Positions 54,184 to 63,086 of a DNA stretch of 64,000 bases are shown here, one piece after another. Within the stretch, counting starts at the first letter, position 1. Every line of letters begins with the position of its first letter. This DNA comes from Flavobacteriales bacterium. Its GTDB lineage: Bacteria; Bacteroidota; Bacteroidia; NS11-12g; UBA955. Below the pieces are notes generated by a model. It searched no databases and was not told where the DNA came from. It was given only the letters and a program-made list of their open reading frames with translations. The position numbers and the translations under genes were made by a program. The stretch spans positions 1 through 64,000 of the forward strand of contig CANMCY010000011.1 in assembly GCA_947496375.1 (NCBI GenBank), in the 5' to 3' direction.

Positions 54184-55595
54184 ACCTAAAGAACATTAGC
54201 CACGCATATTTTCTGGGCATCGGCGGCATTGGCATGAGCGCCATTGCCCGCTACCTGAATACGCAGGGCATTGTCGTTTCCGGTTATGACAAGACCCCGT
54301 CAGACCTTACCCGGGCGCTTGAAAATGAAGGTATACAAATTACCTATGAAGACAGCATCAGTACTTTACCCGAATGGGTTTCCCAAAATACTGAAAGCAT
54401 TTTGCGGGTTTATACACCCGCCATTCCCAAAGACCACCTTCAGCTAAATCACCTGAAATCTCAGGGATTGCCGCTGTTTAAAAGAAGCGAGGCACTGGGA
54501 ATGATCAGTAACAACGCATATTGCATTGCGGTAGCCGGCACCCATGGTAAAACCACAACCTCCACCCTGATTGCCCATTTACTGCATGAAAACAACATCA
54601 ATTTTACTGCATTCTTGGGCGGAATTTCCGCTAATTATGGCACCAACTACCTCCACCATACCTCGGGAAGAGATATCTTCCCTGATAAGCCCATTGTGGT
54701 GCTGGAGGCCGATGAATTTGACCGCAGCTTCCACCGCCTGAACCCGGATATTGCCATCATCACAGCCATAGACCCCGACCATCTGGACATATACGAAAAC
54801 GAAGAGGCCTTCCGGGAGGCATTCTGCGTTTTTGCAGGTAAAATCAAGCCGGGAGGAAAACTGATTTATCACAACACACTGACTGAAAAATGGCCGGCAG
54901 AAATTCAATGTGAAGCATACGGAACCAAAGTAGCAGGCAGCCCTTCCGTAAGCTGTGAAAATGTAACACCCGCCGAAGGTGAATTTCATTTCGATATTGT
55001 TATCAATCCCAATGGGGAACAACATCGGCTTCGGGGATGGCAATCGGGGCTTCCCGGATTCCACAACGTGGAGAATGCAACAGCCGCAGTAGCTGCCTGC
55101 CTCTCTTTGCCGGGTATATCTGAAGAGGCCTTGCGAAATGGCGTTAAAAGCTACAGGGGCGCCAAAAGACGTTTTGAGTACATTATCAAAACACCGGAAT
55201 ACATTGTGATTGACGACTATGCGCATCATCCACAGGAACTGAATGCCATTATTGGCTCTGTTAAGGCACTTTATCCCGACAAAAGCATTACCGGTATTTT
55301 TCAGCCCCATCTTTTCTCCCGAACCCGGGATTTTGCAGATGGTTTTGCCGAAAGTCTGGATAAACTTGACAATCCTATCCTGCTCGACATTTATCCGGCC
55401 AGAGAATTACCGATACCCGGAATTACCTCGGAATGGTTACTGGAAAAAATGCAAAATCCTAACAAAAAACACCTGAAAAACGAAGAAGCCATAACCTATA
55501 TACAAAGCCATAAACCGCCACTGCTCCTGATTCTGGGTGCCGGCGACATAGACCGGCTTGTTCCCGTAATCAAAAACCTATACCATGGCATTTAA
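54180..55595 (+). CDS. murC: UDP-N-acetylmuramate:L-alanine ligase
   Basis: 471 residues. YFLGIGGIGMSAIARYL binds UDP, AGTHGKTTTSTLIAHLL binds ATP, VLEADEFDRSFHRL and DDYAHHPQELNAII are MurC family motifs, and HLFSRTRDFADGFAESL belongs to the C-terminal domain. It adds the first amino acid of the stem peptide. ftsQ begins 11 bases before its stop. Confidence 0.96.
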   Translation: MNLKNISHAYFLGIGGIGMSAIARYLNTQGIVVSGYDKTPSDLTRALENEGIQITYEDSISTLPEWVSQNTESILRVYTPAIPKDHLQLNHLKSQGLPLFKRSEALGMISNNAYCIAVAGTHGKTTTSTLIAHLLHENNINFTAFLGGISANYGTNYLHHTSGRDIFPDKPIVVLEADEFDRSFHRLNPDIAIITAIDPDHLDIYENEEAFREAFCVFAGKIKPGGKLIYHNTLTEKWPAEIQCEAYGTKVAGSPSVSCENVTPAEGEFHFDIVINPNGEQHRLRGWQSGLPGFHNVENATAAVAACLSLPGISEEALRNGVKSYRGAKRRFEYIIKTPEYIVIDDYAHHPQELNAIIGSVKALYPDKSITGIFQPHLFSRTRDFADGFAESLDKLDNPILLDIYPARELPIPGITSEWLLEKMQNPNKKHLKNEEAITYIQSHKPPLLLILGAGDIDRLVPVIKNLYHGI

Positions 55596-56421
55596 ATTCA
55601 ATCATATCAGCAAATCCAGGGTCTGGATGTTTAGCATACTCATAGGCCTGCTCATGACGCTCATTGCCGTATGGGGCGGATTGCGATATTCAGGTAAAAA
55701 CAGAAACATCGATAAGATAGACATCGCCATTCAACCCGATAGCGGTGTATTTTTCCTGAGTGAACAGGACGTATTTAACATCGTAAACAGAACCTGTGGC
55801 AATCCCAAGGGAAAAGCGGCATCGGAGGTTTCACTCACCAAACTGGAAACTACGCTTAAATCCATGCCCTACATTGCATCATCTCAGGTTTATATCAGTC
55901 TGGACGGAATACTGAAAATTCAGATTGTACAGCGCAAACCTATCGTTAGAATCACCAATTCCACAGGTGAAACCTATTTTCTGGATTCTTCCGGACATAA
56001 AATTCCCTACAGGGGAACCCATGCACCGGATGTGCTTCCTGCAACCGGAAACATAACGGAAAAACTGACCGATTCCGGAAAACTCAAAACGCCTGTGCTG
56101 AGACAAGTTTTAAAACTCGCCACCTTTATTGATGCCAACCCGCTGTGGAACGCACAATTTGAACAATGCCATGTAGATAACTCCGGTGACCTAATCTTGG
56201 TTCCCCGCGTTGGGAAGCATAGCATTGTAATAGGTGACGCCGAAAATCTACCCGAAAAGTTCTCAAACCTACGCCAGTTCTACGAGAAAGGACTGCGCAA
56301 TACGGGTTGGAGTAAATACCATACCATCAGTCTCAAATACAAAGGGCAGATCGTAGGGGTTAAGAGTGTCAATTTAACTGAACAGAAAAAAGAAAACGAT
56401 GTCCAAAAACCAAAACACTAA
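55585..56421 (+). CDS. ftsQ: Cell division protein FtsQ
   Basis: 278 residues. A short cytosolic tail, one membrane helix (about 13-32), a POTRA domain (IDIAIQPDSGVFFLSEQDV), then the FtsQ beta domain with ASSQVYISLDGILKIQIVQRKPIVRI and SLKYKGQIVGVKSV. It bridges early and late divisome proteins. Sequence is diverged, but position and topology are decisive. It overlaps murC by 11 bases and, if ftsA starts at 56399, overlaps ftsA by 23. Confidence 0.9.
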   Translation: MAFKFNHISKSRVWMFSILIGLLMTLIAVWGGLRYSGKNRNIDKIDIAIQPDSGVFFLSEQDVFNIVNRTCGNPKGKAASEVSLTKLETTLKSMPYIASSQVYISLDGILKIQIVQRKPIVRITNSTGETYFLDSSGHKIPYRGTHAPDVLPATGNITEKLTDSGKLKTPVLRQVLKLATFIDANPLWNAQFEQCHVDNSGDLILVPRVGKHSIVIGDAENLPEKFSNLRQFYEKGLRNTGWSKYHTISLKYKGQIVGVKSVNLTEQKKENDVQKPKH

Positions 56422-57817
56422 TTCACATCAACAAGATATGGCTTCAAAAAATGATATTATCGTAGGCCTCGACATTGGAACAACCAAGATTTGCGCCATT
56501 GTCGGGCAATTGGCCGAGAACGGCAAAATTAACGTACTGGGCATGGGCAAAGCAGCCAGTGCCGGTGGCGTGTCCCGAGGCATGGTAGCCAACATCCGCA
56601 AGGCAGAAATCGCCATTCGCGAAGCCGTAGAAGAGGCGCAGAGACAGAGCCAGGTAACCATCAAAAACGTTTTTGTGGGCATTGCCGGCCATCACATTCG
56701 TAGTATGCAGCATAGGGGCACCCTTTCCAGACGCAATTCCTTCGAAGAAATTAAGCAGGAGGAGCTGGATAAACTGGAGCAGGAAATGCAATATCTGGCG
56801 CTGGAGCCGGGTGTGGAGATTCTGCACGTATTGCCACAGGATTACCGCATAGATGATGAAGACGGGGTAAAAGACCCGGTTGGCAGAATGGGGGTTCGTG
56901 TGGAATGTAATTACCACATTATCACCGGCCAAACCGCCGCTGCCCGCCACATTTTTGAGGCCGTTAAAAGGGCCGGACTGGATGTAGCCGACCTGATAGT
57001 AGAACCCTACGCTTCCGCATCTGCCGTGCTTTCGCAGGCCGAAATGGATGCCGGTGTGGCCCTGATTGACATTGGTGGTGGCACAACTGACATCTGCGTT
57101 TTTGAAGACGGATCCATCCGCCATACAGCCATCATCTCTATCGGAGGAGACCGCATCACCAAGGATTTGAAAGAAGCCTTCGGTATCCTGCCCGAGCAAG
57201 CAGAAATTGTGAAAGTGAATTACGGCAGTTGCTACCCTACCGAAAGCATGAAAAATGAAGTGGTGGTAGTTCCCGGTCTCCCCGGCCGCAAACCCAAGGA
57301 AATCAGCCGCTTTGCGATTTCACAGGTGATACAGGCCCGCATGGAAGACATCATTGAACGCATCAATTACGAAATAGAGGTTTCTACCATGAAAAATCGC
57401 CTCGCAGGGGGCATTGTGCTCACCGGTGGAGGATCCTCACTGGCCAATATCACTCAGCTGGTATCATACCATACAGCGCTGGAAGTGCACATTGGCACTC
57501 CCGGACAGCGTTTGGGCAAAGGCATGGTAGACGAAGTCAGAAACCCCATGTTTGCCACCGGCATCGGCCTGGTGCTTCGTGGCTTTGAAACTTCAGCCCG
57601 ATTTGATGTACCTGAAAACACACCCATCCTTCGTGAAAGCAGTAAAGCAACGGAAGAAGTTCCGGTACCTGTGGCGGAGGCACCTCGCGAAGCAGAAAAA
57701 GAACCCCAGAAACCCGGGCTGTTTAGCAGAAACTGGACAGGAAATTTCGGTGGCAAAATCATGAATGATTTTAAAAACTGGATGAAAGACGGAGAAGATT
57801 TTACCAACGAATCATAA
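56399..57817 (+). CDS. ftsA: Cell division protein FtsA
   Basis: 472 residues of actin fold. VGLDIGTTKICAIVG is phosphate loop 1; DIGGGTTDICVF is phosphate loop 2; GGIVLTGGGSSLANI is the adenosine motif. The C-terminus LFSRNWTGNFGGKIMNDFKNWM is the amphipathic membrane-targeting helix after a variable linker. It anchors FtsZ to the membrane. Two starts are possible: ATG 56399 inside ftsQ, or ATG 56438 (DMASKND). I keep 56399 for the overlap typical of this cluster, with low certainty. Confidence 0.94.
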   Translation: MSKNQNTNSHQQDMASKNDIIVGLDIGTTKICAIVGQLAENGKINVLGMGKAASAGGVSRGMVANIRKAEIAIREAVEEAQRQSQVTIKNVFVGIAGHHIRSMQHRGTLSRRNSFEEIKQEELDKLEQEMQYLALEPGVEILHVLPQDYRIDDEDGVKDPVGRMGVRVECNYHIITGQTAAARHIFEAVKRAGLDVADLIVEPYASASAVLSQAEMDAGVALIDIGGGTTDICVFEDGSIRHTAIISIGGDRITKDLKEAFGILPEQAEIVKVNYGSCYPTESMKNEVVVVPGLPGRKPKEISRFAISQVIQARMEDIIERINYEIEVSTMKNRLAGGIVLTGGGSSLANITQLVSYHTALEVHIGTPGQRLGKGMVDEVRNPMFATGIGLVLRGFETSARFDVPENTPILRESSKATEEVPVPVAEAPREAEKEPQKPGLFSRNWTGNFGGKIMNDFKNWMKDGEDFTNES

Positions 57818-57835
57818 AAAAATAAAGAATACGAT

Positions 57836-59173
57836 ATGTCATCACATTTTGAACCGGATGTAATCCGCATGACCGGAGCCATAATCAAGGTTATTGGCGT
57901 GGGAGGAGGCGGAAGCAATGCAGTAAATCACATGTTCCGTCAGGGAATAGAAGGAGTTGAGTTTTATGTATGCAACACCGACGCACAGGCACTGCTGGAC
58001 AGCCCGGTACCCAATCGCATCCAACTGGGACTTCAGCTTACAGAAGGGCTGGGTGCAGGTTCTGAGCCGGAAATGGGCCGTATGGCCGCATTGGAAAGCC
58101 AGCAGCAAATACAGGATCTGCTAAGCAACAATACCAAAATGGTGTTTATTACTGCCGGCATGGGCGGTGGTACCGGAACCGGTGCTGCCCCTGTGATTGC
58201 GCAAGTTAGCAAAGGTATGGGTATATTGACGGTGGGCATTGTAACCATACCGTTTGACGATGAGGGACCGGACAGAATCGGACAGGCCATGCAGGGCATA
58301 GAAAACCTGAAACCGCATGTGGATGCGCTGCTGACCATCAGCAACGACCGTATCGTGGAAATGTACGGTGATCTGCCCGTAAGACAGGCATTCGCCAAAG
58401 CCGATGATATACTTTGCACCGCTGCCAAAGGCATTGCAGAAATCATCACCAAAGCAGGCATCATCAATGTTGATTTTAAAGACGTGCAAACCGCCATGAC
58501 CGGCAGTGGCAGAGCCATCATGGGAACCGGTGTAGCTGCAGGTCCGGATAGGGCTGAAGAAGCTGCCCGTCATGCACTGGACAGCCCCCTGCTGGACGAT
58601 ACCCGCATCAACAAAGCAAAACACTTGCTGGTCAACATCACCTACGGCTCTAAAGAACCCACCATGGGCGAAACTGCCAGGGTTAAAAAATACTTACAGC
58701 AGGAAGCCGGCAATACCGCCCACCTGAAAATGGGAATTACGCACGATGAGCGTCTGGATGAGGAAATCTCCATTACCGTGATTGCAACCGGCTTTGAAGT
58801 ACCCGTGTCCACCATCCCACAGCGTGTGGTATCAGCGCCGGAAGTATTCGTTAACAACGAAATACACAATGAAGATGGATTTGGAAAAATTCCACAACCC
58901 CTCTCCTTCGATGATGTAGTGGTAGAACCACCCGCAGTGCAGCCAAGCATAGAGGAACACGAGCATTTCCGCAACCTGGAACCCTCTCGCCTTTCTCGCG
59001 AAAATGTGCTGGAATCGCTGGAAACCCCTGCATACCTGCGTCGTGAAAAGGTGTTGTTTCAGGCCCCTGCCAGCGATAATAATCAGGTATCACGGATTAC
59101 CATCGCTGAGCAAAACGAAGAGGTAGAGCACCTGGTAAAACCCAACAGACACCTGCACGACAACGTAGACTAA
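57836..59173 (+). CDS. ftsZ: Cell division GTPase FtsZ
   Basis: 445 residues. GGGGSNAVNHM and the tubulin signature GGGTGTG (110-116) bind GTP; NVDFKD (211-216) is the synergy/T7 loop. A linker of about 60 residues leads to TPAYLRREKVLF (397-408), which fits the conserved peptide bound by FtsA, followed by a further 37-residue tail ending LHDNVD. That ending resembles other Bacteroidota FtsZ tails from memory. It forms the Z-ring. Last gene of the cluster, 18 bases after ftsA. Confidence 0.97.
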   Translation: MSSHFEPDVIRMTGAIIKVIGVGGGGSNAVNHMFRQGIEGVEFYVCNTDAQALLDSPVPNRIQLGLQLTEGLGAGSEPEMGRMAALESQQQIQDLLSNNTKMVFITAGMGGGTGTGAAPVIAQVSKGMGILTVGIVTIPFDDEGPDRIGQAMQGIENLKPHVDALLTISNDRIVEMYGDLPVRQAFAKADDILCTAAKGIAEIITKAGIINVDFKDVQTAMTGSGRAIMGTGVAAGPDRAEEAARHALDSPLLDDTRINKAKHLLVNITYGSKEPTMGETARVKKYLQQEAGNTAHLKMGITHDERLDEEISITVIATGFEVPVSTIPQRVVSAPEVFVNNEIHNEDGFGKIPQPLSFDDVVVEPPAVQPSIEEHEHFRNLEPSRLSRENVLESLETPAYLRREKVLFQAPASDNNQVSRITIAEQNEEVEHLVKPNRHLHDNVD

Positions 59174-59200
59174 AAGTAATCTATCATACATGGAGTTTAT

Positions 59201-59230
59201 AAACGGGGCGGCCGAAAGGTCGCCTTGTTT
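59201..59230 (+). terminator. Hairpin terminator of the dcw cluster
   Basis: Thirteen-pair stem (three G-T pairs) from 59201-59213 with 59218-59230 around a GAAA tetraloop, followed by a T-rich stretch. It overlaps the last bases of the convergent glycosyltransferase gene, so it may act in both directions. Confidence 0.7.
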
Positions 59231-60482
59231 ATTTCAATAATTTTTCGTATATTTGATTGTATTGACCTGCAACCACCAGATGGTCATACTTTTCCACGGC
59301 AGACTGTCTTGCCCTATTTTCAAACAGAACCCGCCCTGTATCGGAGGAATTTACATAATCAGCAATCTTATCCGCCATTAACGATATATCCAATAAACCG
59401 GCTAACCATCCGTTTTCACCATCACTGATCATCTCGGGTATGCCTCCTACGGCAAAAGCTGCTACAGGGACCCCACAGGCCATGCTTTCCATGATGGTGG
59501 TAGGTAAATTTTCTTCGTGAGAAGTGGTTACATATACCGTGGTGGCCTGATAACATTGTACCATGTCTTGTTCCGCCGTAAGATATCCGGTGAAGGTAAC
59601 CGGAACCGGAAAATCCAGAACCGCATTGTGCTTGTTTTCGCCTATCAGCAATACATGCAGGTTTTCAATCCCCCGGGAATGCAGCAATCGAATCACTTCC
59701 TTAAATTCGACAAAACCCTTTTTGGGATTGCCCAGACTGGCAGCAGCAAATGAAATCACGTTGGCATTACTTGGTATTCCTAGCTTTTCCCTGGCAGCAT
59801 CAACATCACCTGGACGGAAAAGTCCCGTATCAATGCCATTGGGAATAACCGAAATGCTTTTTCCCGATACGATAGGCGAAAGTTTCGCCTGACCGGCAAG
59901 CCAAGTACTCGGCGTGATAAAATGGAGCTTGTCGGAAGAAAAAATCTGTTGTTTTTTCCGAAAAACCCTTGCTGACAAATCATTGTCAGCAGGACTTTTC
60001 AAATATTGGCACTGTCCACAACCCGTCATAAAATGATTGCACCCGCGGTTGTGATAACAACCTCCTGTAAAAGGCCACATATCATGGCAGGTCCAAACAA
60101 CCGGCTTGCCTAGCTCCAGTATGTCCGACAGGCCCTTCAAACTGATAAATCCTTTATTGATCCAGTGCAGATGAATAATATCGGCCTCGGAAAACTCCCT
60201 CCAACCCGCTACATCCATGCCTGTTAGCCCGTGCGAGAAGGCAAACCTGACAGAAGCATTCTTTTCAAAGCGCAAAAAATCCAGCTTTTCCCATGCATGG
60301 TTCAGCAGCGCCCTGTATCGTTTGAAAAGTGAATTGGCCCACAATGCATATCCGGCTCCTTTTTCACCTGAAAAAACCAGATGATTGCTATCCACCCCCA
60401 AGGTATTAAGCGATGCGGAGAGACGGTTTGCTGCTGTAAAGGCACCACCCGCGCTGTTTGCATTCAGATGAAGAACTTTCAT
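59229..60482 (-). CDS. Family GT4 glycosyltransferase
   Basis: 417 residues with GT-B fold. N-terminal LHLNANSAGGAFTAANRL and WTCHDMWPFTGGCYHNRGC (a cysteine-containing insert also found in O-antigen or capsule glycosyltransferases); C-terminal donor domain with SFAAASLGNPKKGFVEF, VTFTGYLT and the E..P...ME motif TSHEENLPTTIMESMACGVPVAAF. It should transfer a sugar from a nucleotide donor in envelope polysaccharide synthesis; acceptor unknown. Last gene of a four-gene minus unit, 3 bases after the MFS gene. Confidence 0.88.
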   Translation of the reverse strand: MKVLHLNANSAGGAFTAANRLSASLNTLGVDSNHLVFSGEKGAGYALWANSLFKRYRALLNHAWEKLDFLRFEKNASVRFAFSHGLTGMDVAGWREFSEADIIHLHWINKGFISLKGLSDILELGKPVVWTCHDMWPFTGGCYHNRGCNHFMTGCGQCQYLKSPADNDLSARVFRKKQQIFSSDKLHFITPSTWLAGQAKLSPIVSGKSISVIPNGIDTGLFRPGDVDAAREKLGIPSNANVISFAAASLGNPKKGFVEFKEVIRLLHSRGIENLHVLLIGENKHNAVLDFPVPVTFTGYLTAEQDMVQCYQATTVYVTTSHEENLPTTIMESMACGVPVAAFAVGGIPEMISDGENGWLAGLLDISLMADKIADYVNSSDTGRVLFENRARQSAVEKYDHLVVAGQYNQIYEKLLK

Positions 60483-60485
60483 GGC

Positions 60486-61724
60486 TTAACTATCTAAAAT
60501 TTCTGCATCTGCATTCTGTTTTTCGGAAGCTGTTATTTTCAATTTACTGCTTAGGCGAATGGCCAGCAGTAAGGTTAACAGCATCAGCGCCCCTGCACTC
60601 AGGTATGGAAGGAAAAAAGCCGCACTGTAGAGGAATCCGCTCACCACCGGACCCACGGAACGGGCCAAAGAACCCGTACTTTGCAGCAGTCCCAGCGTTT
60701 TCCCCTGATCATGCGCAGGGGTATTTACCGAAATGAGGGAATTGATAGCCGGCATCAGCATTCCGTTGCCCATGGCCAGAAAAAGAACCGCAGTCAGCTG
60801 AACGGGTATAAACCATTCCTGAGATGGCAGGGGAATGATGGAAAGCCCAACAGCCACTACAGGGCAGCCATACAATAGCATACGCTTTAAACCCAGGGTT
60901 TTCTGAATGGTACCGATTAGCCCACCCTGCACAACGGCGCTGCAAATACCGATAAACCCGAACATATAGCCCACCTCCTTTTCCGTGAGGTGGAAATGTT
61001 CGCTCCACAGCACGGAAGCGTTCACCTGCATCATGCTGAAAGCTGCTATGTATATTACATTGATAATGAAAAGCTCACCGATGATTTCCTCTTTCCATAC
61101 ATGTCTCAATCCCGTGAAGGAAGAAATGAAAGAACGGTGCTCCGTATTTTTCTCAGACAAACTTTCCGGCAGGGTAAACCAAGCCAGGGCAAAGTTTAGC
61201 AGGCACAATGCAGCCGTTGCGAAACCTACCCACATCAGTCCGCCGGCAGAGAACAGCGCTCCGCCAATGGGAGGTCCAAACACAAAACCCAGCCCAAATG
61301 CCGCGCCTATCAATCCCATTTTTTTTGCCCTTTCCTGCGGAGGTGTAATGTCTGCAATATAGGCCTGTGCAGCACTGATATTGGCACTACCGATTCCGGC
61401 AACTAGGCGGGCAAGAAACAGCACCACAAATGTCTGGCTGATGCCAAGCATGACATACCCTACGGCGGTCGCCAGAATACTTCCCAGAATAATGGGCCTG
61501 CGGCCTATTTTATCGCTAAGTGAACCCCAAATGGGCGAAAAGAGGAATTGCATGAGGGAAAACACACTCATGGTGAGGCCCACAGCCACATCCGCATCTA
61601 AGTGCAACCCAGACTGTATGGCCATTTTTTTGGCAATTACCGGCAAAATGGGAATGATGATGCCAAATCCCAGCAAATCAATAAAAATGGTGAGAAAAAG
61701 GGTCAGAATGCGCTTATCTTTCAT
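60486..61724 (-). CDS. MFS transporter, TetA/DHA1-like
   Basis: 412 residues, twelve helices. LTIFIDLLGFGIIIPILPVIAK (helix 1), GSLSDKIGRRPIILGS (the loop 2-3 motif A of major facilitators), and RLVAGIGSANISAAQAYIADITPPQERAKKMG (helix 4-5 region) are drug/H+ antiporter marks. Probably a proton-coupled exporter; specificity unreadable. ATG overlaps the stop of the upstream gene (61721-61724). Confidence 0.88.
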   Translation of the reverse strand: MKDKRILTLFLTIFIDLLGFGIIIPILPVIAKKMAIQSGLHLDADVAVGLTMSVFSLMQFLFSPIWGSLSDKIGRRPIILGSILATAVGYVMLGISQTFVVLFLARLVAGIGSANISAAQAYIADITPPQERAKKMGLIGAAFGLGFVFGPPIGGALFSAGGLMWVGFATAALCLLNFALAWFTLPESLSEKNTEHRSFISSFTGLRHVWKEEIIGELFIINVIYIAAFSMMQVNASVLWSEHFHLTEKEVGYMFGFIGICSAVVQGGLIGTIQKTLGLKRMLLYGCPVVAVGLSIIPLPSQEWFIPVQLTAVLFLAMGNGMLMPAINSLISVNTPAHDQGKTLGLLQSTGSLARSVGPVVSGFLYSAAFFLPYLSAGALMLLTLLLAIRLSSKLKITASEKQNADAEILDS

Positions 61725-62215
61725 GCGTTCTGCCTGATAAGTTGTTTACCCATCCAATGATGGTGAAATGGCTGTAGCGGGCTGTTAACAAAAGACCCCA
61801 GCGTTGTGTGCATCACATCTGCCACAGGGGTATTTTCAGTTAAGGTTCCTTTTTCCAGGGCTTCTTTGGCAGCGGAAGATGTGTAAATGTTTGCGGTTTC
61901 ATCACCTGAAGGCACCAATAGCAATAGCCGGTTCAAAAAATCGATGCCGGTAGCCGTCATAAAATCATTGAGCAGTCTGAAAACCTTATCAATACTGCAA
62001 CCGGAAGGCGCCTCCACAGATTCATCAACTGCCACGGTTAACAGCGCATTCCAGCGAAAATCAAAACCTGCTGAGAGCTCGCTGCCGTGAGATTTCCAGC
62101 CCCTCACAAACTCGCTCATGGCCCCTGTTAACTGCGCTGCCTCTTCGGAATTCAAGTTCCTGTTGGCGATAAAAAACCAAACGCGCGAGCCGGGAGATAG
62201 CTGGGTTATGCTCAT
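61721..62215 (-). CDS. Conserved protein of unknown function
   Basis: 164 residues, soluble, no signal peptide. Readable parts: SRVWFFIANRNLNSEEAAQL, FVRGWKSHGSELSAGFDFRW, CSIDKVFRLLNDFM and TENTPVADVMHTTLGSF. I do not recognise a domain, though proteins of this size next to Fe-S genes occur in Bacteroidota, from memory. It overlaps the upstream Fe-S gene and the downstream MFS gene by 4 bases each (ATGA), so all three are translationally coupled. Confidence 0.75.
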   Translation of the reverse strand: MSITQLSPGSRVWFFIANRNLNSEEAAQLTGAMSEFVRGWKSHGSELSAGFDFRWNALLTVAVDESVEAPSGCSIDKVFRLLNDFMTATGIDFLNRLLLLVPSGDETANIYTSSAAKEALEKGTLTENTPVADVMHTTLGSFVNSPLQPFHHHWMGKQLIRQNA

Positions 62216-62997
62216 GGATTGGCGGTGCTTTGATCTACCAGCTCGGCAATATCCAGCACCTGTATTTCATTCTCTTTTTCAAAGTGCTTGGTACCATCTC
62301 GCAGCATTGTCATACAGAACGGACAATTCACCGCCAATACTGCAGCCCCGGATTCCAGCACATCCTCCGTACGCTCCACATTTACTTCTTTTTTACCCGA
62401 CTCGGCTTCTTTGAACATTTGTGCACCCCCGGCACCACAACACAATCCATTGGTTCTGCAACGTTTCAACTCTACCAAATCGGCATCCAGACGCTCAATC
62501 ACCATGCGGGGCGCTTCGTATACTCCATTTGCTCGGCCCAGGTAGCAACTGTCGTGATAGGTGATTTTTTTACCTTTAAACGGTCCGCCCTCAATGGCCA
62601 GGCGACCTTCCTCCAGCAGCTGATTAATGAACTGCGTATGGTGAATCACTTCATAATTGCCGCCAAGCGACGGATATTCATTTTTCAGGGTGTTGTAGCA
62701 GTGCGGACAGGCCGTCACCATTTTTTTCACCCCATAGCCATTCAGCAGTTCTATATTTTGCATGGCCTGCATCTGAAACAGAAACTCATTGCCGGCACGC
62801 TTGGCAGGATCGCCGGTGCACCCTTCTTCTGTGCCCAGTATGGCGAATTTGATACCCGCTTTTTGCAAAATGGAGGCAAAGGCCTTCGAAACCCGCTGTG
62901 CGCGCTCATCAAAGCTGCCTGCACAACCCACCCAAAACAAAATTTCGGGGGTTTCTCCGGCGTTCATATAGTCCTGAATGGTTTTTATCGGATTCAT
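62212..62997 (-). CDS. CCG-domain (Fe-S)-binding protein, heterodisulfide reductase-like
   Basis: 261 residues with two cysteine-rich CCG domains. First: FWVGCAGSFDER, CTGDPAKRAG and CPHCYNTLKNEYP; second: HDSCYLGRANG, CCGAGGAQMFKE and CPFCMTML. These ligate iron-sulfur clusters (the non-cubane type in HdrB). The family includes the LutA/GlpC-like and HdrB-like subunits; here it stands alone, so its electron partner is unknown. First gene of the minus operon; ATG at 62997 faces the secreted protein at 63087 divergently. Confidence 0.88.
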   Translation of the reverse strand: MNPIKTIQDYMNAGETPEILFWVGCAGSFDERAQRVSKAFASILQKAGIKFAILGTEEGCTGDPAKRAGNEFLFQMQAMQNIELLNGYGVKKMVTACPHCYNTLKNEYPSLGGNYEVIHHTQFINQLLEEGRLAIEGGPFKGKKITYHDSCYLGRANGVYEAPRMVIERLDADLVELKRCRTNGLCCGAGGAQMFKEAESGKKEVNVERTEDVLESGAAVLAVNCPFCMTMLRDGTKHFEKENEIQVLDIAELVDQSTANP

Positions 62998-63086
62998 AAT
63001 TTACGACTGCAATTTCACGATAAACAAGTAAAAAACACAACCGGTTTTTACACATTGTCTGCAACCGCGTAATTTCGTTGATTCAT

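Noticed and set aside
54579-55310. 243-residue minus-strand open frame opposite murC
   Set aside because: murC has all catalytic motifs on the plus strand; the antisense frame shows no domain.
56444-57199. 251-residue minus-strand open frame opposite ftsA
   Set aside because: Shadow of ftsA; no promoter, start context or recognisable motif.
62230-63072. 280-residue plus-strand open frame opposite the Fe-S gene
   Set aside because: It is antisense to a gene with intact CCG motifs and has no recognisable domain; its Cys/His/Phe-rich composition is typical of a mirrored frame.
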